From NCBI GenBank assembly GCA_001566295.1, contig KQ964254.1:434001-498000 (forward strand): DNA of 64,000 bases, read 5' to 3'. Source of the DNA: Microdochium bolleyi. Its lineage: Eukaryota; Ascomycota; Sordariomycetes; Xylariales; Microdochiaceae. The position numbers and the translations under genes were made by a program. Shown piece by piece: positions 32,061-42,157 of the stretch (the stretch's first letter is position 1; each line of letters begins with the position of its first letter). Below the pieces are notes generated by a model that searched no databases, was not told where the DNA came from, and saw nothing but the letters and a program-made list of their open reading frames with translations.

Positions 32061-33764
32061 TCACGCATCCCGCGTGTACTTTGAGCCCTGCCGCCACCTC
32101 GCGCCGTACCGCATCACCAGCATCGGGATCGGCGCCAGCGCGAGCAGGATCCCCGCCAGCACCGCGAACCCGCCGCCGTAGCCCAGGTACTCGATCAGCG
32201 GCTGCGCCAGCAGCGGGAGGAACGTCCCCATGATGCACCTCGTGACGATGATGGCGGTGATGGCGGAGGCCGAGTACAGGCCGAACGCGTCGACAAAGTA
32301 GTTCATGACCGGCAGGAAGCCGAGCATCAGCGTGCCGCCCATGAGCCCCACGCTGAAGAGCAGCAGGGGTAAGGGCAGCCGGGCCTGCGCGATGAAGCCG
32401 TACAGGAGCACGGCGAGGGGCAGCGAGAAGGCGCCGGCGATGACGACGGGGAGGCGGAACTCGGGCTGGCCGACGCCGCCGTTGGCGTCGCGCATGCGGA
32501 TGTAGATGCGGTCGAGGATCATGTTGCAGACGATAACGCTGACGCTGGAACCAAGGCCTGTGTGGTTGTGGTAGTCAGTACAATGATGCATGTTGGATAG
32601 GCAATGTTGCAGACTGGGCGAGCATGCTGGTCTGATGTTGTGGGAAGACAAGATTTTGGGGAGTGGACTCACTGAAAGGGATAAACGACAGCCCCGTCAT
32701 CGCCGGCGACAGCTGGTACAGATCCTGCAGGATGTCCGGCAGCGTCGTCGACATGATGTAGAAGAAGGCAAAGACGACAGACCCGAAGAGCGACATGGCC
32801 TGCAGCACGCCGGACCCGCAGAAGACGACCAAGGGCCGCATCGCGCCCTCGAGCACCCGCCCCGCGGGCGACACGCCGCTCTCGTCGTCCTGCACCTCGA
32901 AGATGGTGCGCAGCTTCGCGTTGCCCGTTTCGCGCCGCAGCCGCGCGGCTTTGCGCCGCAGGATGGCCACCTGGTACGTCTCGCGGAAGAGCGTGAGGAA
33001 GAGGATCTCGCACGCCGTCGCGAGCCCGACGGACATCCACAGGATGGTGCGCCAGCCCGCGGTCTCGGCGATGGCGCCCGCGATGGCCGGGCCGATGGCG
33101 CCACCGGTGAGGGGTGCGAGCTGGATCAGGCTCATCGCCGTCCCGCGCTGCTCGGGCGGGAACATGTCGCCCACGATGGCCGGGTTGAGGACGTTGGAGA
33201 CGACGGCGACGCCCGTGAGGCAGCGCGAGAGGATCATGGTCTCGCTGCTCGTGGCGAGGGCTGCGAGCACGACGGTGCCGATGAAGAGCATGTTGGCGAT
33301 GTTGACGACGGGGTACCGTCCGTACGCCTCGGACAGGGGCGCGATGAAGAGCGGCCCGGCCGCCTCGCCGAGCTCCCAGATGGTCACGAGCAGCACGCTC
33401 GACGACCTGCTGGGCGTGCTGCCCTCGCCGTCGAGATCTGCCACGATACGGGTCGCAATGGGGACCACGGAGATGCACGTGAACGTTCTGGAGCAGTGCG
33501 TCATCGTGTCAGCTTTCCTGAAACCATGATGTAGTGAGGCGTCCCACGAGGATGCATCTCTTACACAGTAAAGGCCATGGACGCAAGCAGGGCAACAATG
33601 CCCCATTTGTAGGGTGCCGGCCAGTCCATGGGGTTCTCGTCGTCGCCATCGGGATCAAAGTAGACGAGGTCCTTGTTGTTGGCCACCGACGCGGCCTCGA
33701 TGCTGTGTCTCCGGGCCTCGAACGCCCGTGTCTCCTCCGGCAGGAGAGGCGCTGTCTCGTCCAT
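32061..33764 (-). CDS. MFS transporter, DHA1 (drug:H+ antiporter-1) type
   Basis: Exons 33565-33764, 32673-33487 and 32061-32557 give 503 residues with about twelve hydrophobic segments. A cytosolic N-terminus (MDETAPLLPEETRAFEARRHS) ends in DDENPMDWPAPYKW, a hallmark of fungal DHA1 proteins just before the first membrane helix. The loop 2-3 motif is LSEAYGRYPV; PPEQRGTAMSL and ETAGWRTILWM match the regions of helices 4-6. A charged loop (RRKAARLRRE and EVQDDESG) separates the halves. Members export toxicants, metabolites or polyamines across the plasma membrane by proton antiport; substrate is unknown. Introns of 77 and 115 nt have consensus borders. It is not adjacent to any biosynthetic core gene. 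Confidence 0.9.
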
Positions 33765-34544
33765 GGCAGGCAAGATTTTCACACTTGCGAAATAACGACG
33801 AGCGTGGACGAAAAGCACAAAGGAGTCTATAGCAAGCAGGCAAGCAAGCAAGCCGCTGTCTAGAAGCAGCGCAAGTCTGCAAGAGTCCGTTGCGACAACC
33901 TGGGGTTGCTGTTGCGGTGTGAATATATATGCTATCTTGGTAAGCGCCGGCAGTGGGAAAAAAGATACAGGCGCCAAGGGATTGTGAGGGGTCCTTGGAG
34001 AATGACGCCTTGGCCTCGGTGGCCGGCCACGGCGAAGGCCGCCCGGGGTGGGACCCCGGACAGGCGAAGGCCTGGCTGGCTGTACACCGTTGCACCCGCG
34101 AGCTGCTGGTCGTCCAAAGGGCGCACTTGACGACGAGCTGAGGTGTTGATGCCGGGCTCTGTTCTTGGCATCGACATCGACACGACGCCTGTCGTCGAGT
34201 ATAGTTCAATGTCCAGCCTGGAATCACGCTCAGCACAAGGTCTTTTCCAATAGGGAGAGGGCAGTCCATCTGGAAGTTGGAGTGCCCTGCGCAGTGCACG
34301 TCTCCTAAATCGCTCCTGAGGTCTGCAACAGCAATGTCGACAGCCGGCCAAGAAATCACAGCGTTTTAAGCATGCTCGTATGCACCCGTCGTCTTCTTAC
34401 TGGCCAGGCTTTGCCGTTGTCAAGAGCACACTCACAGCTCTGGCCAGGCCCACACAATGCGCACCCCCAAGAACAAAAAAAAAAGTGAAGATAACACACC
34501 ACAGCGGTTGTCATCACGATAGTATGCATAGTATGCAGACTGTC
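33765..34544. other. MFS promoter spacer
   Basis: I see no gene between the MFS start and the tRNA gene. A 10-base A run lies near 34474-34485, on the 3' side of the minus-strand tRNA (as T on its coding strand), about 60 bp away. Confidence 0.5.
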
Positions 34545-34643
34545 TCCGATACGGGGAATCGAACCCCGGCCCCCGCGGTTCTTACATCACCATCAGTGGA
34601 AGAAGATGAAAACGCGGTATCCTAGCCGCTAGACGATATCGGA
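34545..34643 (-). tRNA. tRNA-Glu (anticodon UUC) with a 28-nt intron
   Basis: On the minus strand TCCGATA pairs with TATCGGA as the 7-bp acceptor stem. The D arm contains TAGCGGCTAGGAT, the anticodon stem is CCGCG/CGCGG, the loop is TTTTCA + C with anticodon TTC, and the T arm is CGGGG-TTCGATT-CCCCG. A 28-nt intron (34579-34606) interrupts the loop after position 37, the canonical site. The sequence resembles yeast tRNA-Glu(UUC) in both ends and T arm. Transcription by RNA polymerase III from internal A and B boxes is expected. Confidence 0.93.
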
Positions 34644-37600
34644 CGTGTTTCTGGGTCGCGAGAGGTGCGTATTAGTCATCCGGTCTTATTCCGGTCCATG
34701 TCCTGGCAGCCAGGCTATTCTTTTCTCGTGTTGTGCCCGATACTTTGTTTCTGTCGTGGGGACCCATCGTCGCGATCGTGGTCTGATCAAGGAACATAGA
34801 CGTCGCCTGGAAAACAGAGCGCTGGTTCCGCTTTGCGGCTGCGGCTTGCGGCCGGTGGGGATGTCTGCAGTGGGCAAGGAACGTGACATGTTGTCTTGGC
34901 TTTGACGGTGTGTCAGCCCGAACCCAAGCGCTGTGACATGCTTCCAACGTTGAAGAGACGCTCGGACGAAGCACGAGCAATTCGGGGTTCGGGCCACCTT
35001 CGAGGACTCTTAGACGAAACTTGAGGTTCGGAGTTAGGCGGAACTTTTTGTCCGCTGGGCTTTTTGGGAATCCGGGGAAGAAAAAACCACCTCAGATTGT
35101 TGCACAGAAGTCGTGGAGTGAGAAGCATCGGGGTGCCCCGAGATGACTTCCGCCTGCCCGTGCCGGTATTCGCTGAACACATGGCTCGCGGGGACGTACG
35201 TCTCCCTGGGGTACTTACTCCATGAACATGCCATTACGCTCTGACGTGAGCGCGGTGCTCGGCGAGGTTGGACTTTCTGTATGAACTCTTGATCTTGGAA
35301 TCCAAGTTCCCTCGGAGACGCCTCTTCGTGCTGCGGGCAGACAGCCGCGTGTCATGAGAATGCGCAATGCCAACGGGGCGGCGCCTCGTCGGCTTTTCGA
35401 AGACCCTTAGTGCACAGATTTCAGAATTCGTGGTCAAGGTCCGTCTGGCTCTTGTTAAAGCCTCCCAAGGGGACATGAAGCAAGGGCGCATAAGACAGTC
35501 CTGAGGTGCTCACCCCCTGTGGTGATCAGCCGGACAACATGTCTCAGACCCTGTGCCTGCGGAGCCATTTCTGTCCCGACTTCAGGGTCCGACAAGACCA
35601 GGACAGGTTGATGCGTGTGATAGTAGTACTAATAATCATCAGACCATGCTACGATCAGCTTGGGGAAAGCCTGGGGTTTGGCGACGCATTGACGTCCGAG
35701 TCTGACAGATAACGACCATCGCTTGCGGTATTGTCTCGAGGTTTCGGACCAGGCGTTATGCGTATCCTGACAGGCCAGACCAGCATTAATACACCCGAGT
35801 GTTTATTAGGATAGAGTTTTGATGCTGGTCATATGCGGGCTTCTGATATGTGCGTCCTACTCGCAGCTGGTATCGCAACTTTTGCATTGGCAATTGCAGA
35901 TGTAAAGCACGCTGCCGTCATCACGACGTGCAAAGACGGTTCTGACAGCTTCCAGCTATTATCATCCTGCCTCAGCCATTGGCCGAGTCGTCAACAGCCA
36001 CTCCACCATGGATGCTGCTCAGCTCCGAGTCTCCCCAGATTTTGCGCTCAAGATACTGGAGACCGGGTAGAGCATCCGTACAGTGTGGGAGACTGGCTAC
36101 ATAGCTCTACTTGCGCAAGGTCACATCGGCCTTCCGAATATGGCTAGAGGCCAAAGTGCCTACCGACGGAGAGCCGCACATTCTGCTAAAATATCGATGT
36201 GGGCTTATCATCCTTCGTTGCTTCGCCCTCTTCCCTGGAGCGGCAGGCTATGCACAGGGGGGGTTTAGCTGGCTGGATCCAGGGGGTGGCCAGTGCGCCA
36301 CAAAGACGCCAGGGCACATGCCTGCCTTGTCCGCCTCTTCTCGAGTCTCGACTGGCTTGGGTGCTCCATGCATCAAGCAGAGTCTGCCTCCTTGACACTC
36401 CAGGGATGTTGAGTGTGGCCCCGATGAGTGGTGGCCGGTTGCTTGTGTGACAGCCACCTAGCGAGACAACCACTGGGAGGAAAAGGAGCAAAAAAGAAAG
36501 TGTGGGGGCGAGAGAGCCCATCTCACTGCAGGCTTGGGATTTCGTTGGTTGTGTCGCCAGGCTCTCTAAGTCCGCACGCCGCCGTGATTTTCATCGCCTT
36601 TTCGCATCCACGGCAGGAGCCTGGCAACAACTCGCACGGCAGGCGATGGCGACGAGGATGGGCCCATCAACAGCTGGGCCAGGCATCGTACTGAGAAAGG
36701 GGGGGAGAGAGAAAGGCCAGGTGTCCTCATGAAAGGATGGATCACACGAAGACCCGCGACGCGACAGCCCGAGACACGACAAGCTGGCCTGGCATCGTTG
36801 ACGTATCAGACGCCGAATGCGGAGACAGATGGGGCGCGGGAAATGAGTCATTCGCGTTGTGCGAATCAGACCGCAGCGCCGGATTGGTGCGGCTTGGCGG
36901 AGATGGCTGCTGGGTAGCTGCGGCAGAGTGTCAGACTGACACGGCCAGCCAGGCAGACATGGCGTGCGCGTCTGCGGGCACTGTCGTGCGTGCCTCGGTC
37001 GGAGAAGGCAGGCCTCTGCGCTCGGCGTCATGCTCATGGCTTCGGACGACCATGCTTGGAAGCCATGCTACTTGGGGTTGGGAGTCTCTGCCAATAGAGC
37101 GATTGGCGGCGAGGTGTGCTCGTGTTGTCGGGATGCAGGCAGGAGCCCTCCGGAAGCCAGTGCGTGTCGGTTGTTGGCGAGGTTGGTTGTGGATGGGATG
37201 AAAATTTCTTCTCGTCGCGCCACCTGTACTGTACAGGCCGAGGGGCGCCCCTGTGCTGTGACAGCTGCTGGATCGCCTCCGTGCAAGCACGCAACAGGGC
37301 CGACTCATCAGTGCTGTTCGCACGTCTCGCCTCCCTTGGGCAGGGGCCCTGTCCCAGGTTGCCTCGTGTCCTGGACCGGCTCATTTCCTTCCCGGCTTTT
37401 TGCTTCCGCCTTCTGGCAGGGAGCGCCCCTGGCTTGCTTGTAGTCGTGTTTGCCTGTGGGCTACAGCAGTTTTCCAGCACCACTGGCACCTCTTTCCTCA
37501 CAGCGCACAGTCGTTCGCTCGATCACACCTGCTGCAATGCAACAAGAGCCCTCTCACGTACCGACGACTTCGAAACTCTCTGCTCGATCACGATTCCCGA

Positions 37601-38700
37601 CACATTCACCCCATATCTTCGACCTTTTTGACCTCTCAAATTCCTCCGAAATGCATCATTAGACCGTCTCAGAGTTGGGCCAGCAGTCTTCTCCCACAAG
37701 ACCAGCGAGCCGTCACTATGAGCACCGAGCACCGACCAACCCCGTCACTTCAACGATCGGCACGCCCAACTGCCAGCCGTAAAGGAGCACCCATCGCTCG
37801 TCACCGCCATGCACGACCGTCGCATCCAAATCTCTTCACCGCATCACATCCGATCAAACACAACAACTAGAAACAGCTTACTCCGGCCCTCCTTCGCACC
37901 GCACACGACTTCCCGTCCCGTATCTCTCGATGTTCTGAAGCGCATACCAGGCCGCGCACACCCGAACGACCTGACGACCCCAGCGTGACACCTGTTTCAG
38001 AAAGTGGGCTGGGCAGGTTCCAGCGTTCAGTCCTTGCTGGCATTCGCTAGCTCGTGCTGACCACCCGGGCGCAACTGCATCCGCTCAAAACCCCTCGGCG
38101 AGATTGGGTGGTTGGGGTGCTCGGAGGAGCCTGGGCACCGTGCGAACATTACCTCCTCTTCGACAGCTTCGTGACGGCGGACTCCGTACCCCCTCTTTCC
38201 CTCACTCATCTGGCTCCAGATAAGGTTCCAGGCCTGATCTGATCCACTGTAGCCCAAGATGAACCGTGCATGGTCAAGCTTGTCGAGGTTTTCATCGCAG
38301 AGTCTGGTGAGTTTGCCAAACTTGCTCTTACCTCTTCCTATCTCCGCCTTTTCAGCATGAACCCTCCCCTCTGGCTGCGATATCACTAAGACGGCGGCAC
38401 ACCTTCTTGTAAACGTTTCCGAGTCCATTCTCCTTGACTCGTGAAGCGCTGTTGCCGTACCCATATTCTGGGCCAACGGCAAGCAGAAGGGTTGTGCTTG
38501 CCTTCGCTGGTTTGTCCTGGGCATGACTGATGCGTCAGTGACGTAAAGCACCACAACGTGTGTGCAACTGCTCCCAGCGCAGGCCGAGCTGTGGCTGACA
38601 GGGCTCGAGGGACTTGGAGTGACTTGGCCGAGCCTCGGGAGAAGAAAATCCCAGCAAGCTATAAAATCAGGGGCGTGGACGTGACTGTGATTGGATGCAT
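34644..38700. other. Four-kilobase gene-poor spacer
   Basis: No frame has domains, biased composition or linkable exons. The longest, 296 codons on the minus strand at 38027-38917, crosses the TATA box and start of the TBP leader and shows no family. A frame at 35833 opens like a signal peptide but soon loses any protein-like character. The stretch at 37380-38000 is pyrimidine-rich and could belong to an unrecognised transcript. Confidence 0.5.
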
Positions 38701-38814
38701 GACCGCTAGCGCGCTCGCTAGGGGAGAAATAGAGTGGAGCACCCACGACACGCAGCGAGCCGGGGCTCGGAACGTCTGGGCGTGCACGCACTTGGGAGGC
38801 TGCTGCCCAACAAT

Positions 38815-38822
38815 TATATAAG
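38815..38822 (+). promoter_or_regulatory. TATA box upstream of the TATA-binding protein gene
   Basis: TATATAAG lies immediately before a pyrimidine-rich, ATG-free stretch that runs to the TBP gene. It would place the transcription start near 38845 and suggests that TBP acts on its own promoter. Confidence 0.55.
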
Positions 38823-38844
38823 AAGCCCAGCCATCCCCCTCGGA

Positions 38845-39825
38845 TTTTGGATTTCCAAAGAGGCTCTCGCGCCTGCGGAAGTTCTGACCGACCCCACCCA
38901 CTACTTTCCTCCACCAATCAAGCCACTCGACTGCCACGCACTCTTTGTCAGCTGCCTGCCAGTTCCGTTTGGCTCTCTCCACCCACTCTCACCCCTCCAA
39001 ACAAGTGCCAAGCTTTGCTGGAGGCAGACCTCGCTGCATCACGTCACGCATCGTCGTCGTCGTCATCAACGCTCGTCGTCTCTCTCCTCTCTTTCGAGTC
39101 TTCTCCAGCCAGCGGGACACTCCTTCATTCCGCTCAGGAACGTTGTCGTCGAACATCGCGCAGTCTCTTCACTGGCACTCGCGCTTTTCTCCGCACCGGT
39201 CGCAAACCGTAGCCCAAAAAACAATAGAGACTTTTAGAGCAGTCCAGTCACTGCCCGAGGACCACCATTCCAGGTCTCCTCACGTCCCTCTCACAGCGTC
39301 GCTGCAAGAGATCGATCGAGTCATCTCGTCGTCAGTCACAGGTCGCCTCGCATCTCGCGTCACCTCCTCGATCGTCGACAACTCTCTCGGTCTATCCACT
39401 TGCGCATCGCTCGTCCTCTCGATCCCTCGCTTTGAATAATCGCGATACCGATCGACTCGACGTCCTGATAGCCTTGTTTCCGTGTGTGCCGTACTCGACG
39501 CAGCTTCTTTCCGAACCGTCGAAGCTCTCATTATCTACCGTGCTGGGGAGACATTAACTTGTTTTTCTCCTTCACATTGTTCAACGTAAGAGGATATCCA
39601 TCTCACTGCCTTGCCTAGCTCTCCTCCCTCATCTGCCCTCACCCGCGCAAATCGGATCTGGATTACCACCTTCAAGAGGGTTTGCGTCCTTCCAAATGCC
39701 TGACGGCCTGTCGCAGCTCCCGCAGCCACAGCCAACCACCCTATCCACCGCACCCAAGCATGATCTAACTCATCTTCGTAGCCCACTGTCTTCAGTTTAC
39801 TTGAAAGTAACGAAGTAGTACAATC
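38845..39825 (+). other. Long ATG-free 5' leader of the TBP gene, with one leader intron
   Basis: From the TATA box to 39585 the plus strand contains no ATG, although the sequence is otherwise ordinary, rich in TC and TCG. The two ATG triplets before the start codon, near 39695 and 39760, both fall within a candidate intron at 39586-39781 (donor GTAAGA, branch CTAAC, acceptor GTAG). The spliced leader of about 785 nt would thus contain no upstream start codon. The transcript start is inferred from the TATA box. Confidence 0.6.
39586..39781 (+). other. Candidate 196-nt leader intron of the TBP gene
   Basis: A GTAAGA donor follows TTCAAC, a GATCTAACTC branch-like sequence precedes the acceptor TTCGTAG, and the exon resumes 44 nt before the ATG. 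Removing it removes every ATG from the leader. Confidence 0.6.
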
Positions 39826-40708
39826 ATGGAGCCGATTCAGACTCATCCGTCGACTGCGGCGCAGGCGAAAGCCTTCACCGCTGCTGGTTCTCTGTCCTTC
39901 CCTGGCGCTGCTGGCGAGCTCACCCCCCCGTCGAACGGCTTGCAACAGCCCAACGGCACCGCTGCCAACACAGGCGCGACTGTCAACGGCGGGAGTCCAG
40001 CTACGCCAGCTGCGACGCCTGCAGCCACACAAAGCGGCAGTGGTCTGACACCAACCTTGCAGTATGTATACTCTTGATGATATACCCTGTTGAGATGCAA
40101 AGACCTCCAGAGGCTCACACTGCACTTTCAAGAAACATCGTCGCCACCGTCAATCTCGATTGCCGCTTGGACCTCAAGACGATTGCCTTGCATGCTCGCA
40201 ACGCAGAGTATAACCCCAAGGTAAGCTCACAGTTCAGGCGTTGCTTGTCCTAAGCCAGCCACTGACAAGACCTTAGCGTTTTGCTGCCGTTATCATGCGT
40301 ATCCGTGAGCCCAAGACCACCGCTCTGATCTTCGCCTCCGGCAAGATGGTTGTCACTGGTGCCAAGTCCGAGGACGACTCGAAGCTTGCCAGCCGCAAGT
40401 ATGCGCGCATCATCCAGAAGCTCGGCTTCAATGCCAAGTTCACGGACTTCAAGATCCAGAACATTGTCGGCAGCTGCGACATCAAGTTCCCTATTCGTCT
40501 CGAGGGTCTGGCTTCGCGCCATCACAACTTCAGCTCTTACGAGCCCGAGTTGTTCCCTGGTCTTATCTACCGTATGATCAAGCCGAAGATCGTCCTCTTG
40601 ATCTTCGTCAGCGGCAAGATCGTTCTCACTGGTGCCAAGGTCAGAGAGGAGATCTACCAAGCCTTCGAGATGATCTACCCCGTGCTGCAAGATTTCCGCA
40701 AAGTCTAA
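39826..40708 (+). CDS. TATA-binding protein (TBP, TFIID subunit)
   Basis: Exons 39826-40061, 40133-40220 and 40277-40708 give 251 residues. The first 75 or so are a low-complexity Ala/Thr/Pro/Gly-rich fungal N-terminus. The rest is the saddle-shaped core of two direct repeats: LQNIVATVNLDCRLDLKTIA ... MRIREPKTTALIFASGKMV and IQNIVGSCDIKFPIRLEGLA ... RMIKPKIVLLIFVSGKIV, ending VLQDFRKV. It binds TATA DNA in the minor groove and nucleates initiation by RNA polymerases I, II and III in the nucleus. Introns of 71 and 56 nt have consensus borders. It is convergent with the flavoprotein gene. Yeast names its orthologue SPT15. Confidence 0.98.
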
Positions 40709-42157
40709 GCGACTTGCTGCTGTGGTTCGCACCATACCATTTTCCTCGTGCAGGAACAGCAAGGCACCGCACACTCATGACTTACGATCGCACCTTCACT
40801 CTACTGCCTCTTGGACCTGGATCGTACCGTGCACTTGTGCACATCGTCTAGGTTTCAAGTGGCCTGTACACTTTTGACTTTTCACAAAAACACTGCATTG
40901 CATTGGCGTTAACAAGGATGGATGCTACACAAACCGCGTATGCTCAATGAGGCGTCGTTACTCCTGATGATGACGACCCCTCAAGCTTTGAGCATGCTCT
41001 TCATAGATTGCATGACTGCATTCTTCGGCGGCATGAGCGCTGGACGAGGATGCCGTCTTAATTCAGATGTTGGGGTTGTTCCCCGGCGTGGTCAGTGGAT
41101 GACCAGCCACATCACTATCATCAAACCATCGTCGCAGCTTCACGTGCCTGTCTTTGGGAGACAAGGTTCGACGTTGTATCGCGAAAGATGTATAGCCGTA
41201 AGAGGCGCATCGAGCACTGGTGGCAAAGGGTTTTCCTGCGCTGCACTGCGGGCGAATGGATCTACGAGGCAATGGATCATGGGTTCCGGACTATCGTTCT
41301 TTTGATTTGCGCGATTCGCGATAGTTGGAAGCTCAGACTTTGCCTTGCCCTCGGGAATAGAGGAAAAGAGAAGAGAGCCGAGTTGAGGAATGGTTTGGGA
41401 TCTTACGAGGTACCCGCCGCGCTGGCATCGACTAAATTTTTTAGTCTAGTTATCCATAATGCGAAGTGCGTAGCCATTGGTCTCTCACACGATGAATCCT
41501 TATGCCCAAGTCTCACTCATGTTGCCATGTTTGTCTCGTGGTGCTGTCTCGGCTTAGACTATGTTCCGCCTCTGCGGAGTAGCCGTGGAGACATGTTGTG
41601 TGCCTTGTCCATGGCTTGTGCTGTATTGGTCTAGCAACCAACTATCGTCCTGGGGATAATTTACTTGAGCAAGTACGTATGGAATATGATACACAGGTCT
41701 CTCTATATTCCTGGTAACTGTGAACACTCAGACGGCAAGGCGGGCGAGGAATTTTGGATGACACACGAGACATACCCTTCGTTCGGGAAGATGAACCTGG
41801 AAACAAGGCCAGCCAGGCTTGACCAGCTAGGCTTGACCAGCCAGGCTTGACCAGCGTCGGAAACAGCCGGACTCTGCATATGGAGGCAGAGAGACGCAGG
41901 GAGAAGATGCAGGAGCAGGGCGATTGGTAGCCACCCAGCTAAGAGTGCGCGGCCTGCAGGTTTTAGGTAAAGTGTTGCTGGGCACGGGAGGGCCACTTGA
42001 AGCCTCGGGGCATATTCTTGATGGATATCATGGCACTACTGCTCACTACTTTGACTACGCGAACGTGGTGGATGTGAACTAGCTCTGAACACTGTTATGG
42101 TCTGCCCGGGCTCTATCCAAAGAGCGGTCGCTCTCACAGATCAGCCAGCGAGTAGGA
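40709..42157. other. Convergent spacer
   Basis: I see no gene between the TBP and flavoprotein stops. A 179-codon frame at 41095-41634 has no domain and an overlapping competitor. A short tandem repeat at 41815-41856 is listed separately. Confidence 0.55.
41815..41856. repeat. 14-bp tandem repeat, three copies
   Basis: AGGCTTGACCAG followed by CT, CC or CG occurs three times head to tail in a convergent intergenic region. The sequence is otherwise unremarkable. Confidence 0.9.

Noticed and set aside
12348..33764. P450, NRPS-like enzyme and MFS transporter read as a secondary-metabolite cluster
   Set aside because: The core enzyme has the ATRR primary-metabolism layout, the transporter is 13 kb away, and housekeeping genes (ETF-QO) lie between.
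35833..36147. Frame opening like a signal peptide, with a possible coding remnant downstream
   Set aside because: Hydrophobic start only. The following residues show no domain and the putative continuation contains stops, so a pseudogene could not be supported.
38027..38917. 296-codon minus-strand frame
   Set aside because: No domain, no linkable exons, and it overlaps the TBP TATA box and leader. Length is within chance for this region.
41095..41634. 179-codon frame in the TBP / flavoprotein convergent spacer
   Set aside because: No domain, and it includes likely 3' untranslated sequence.
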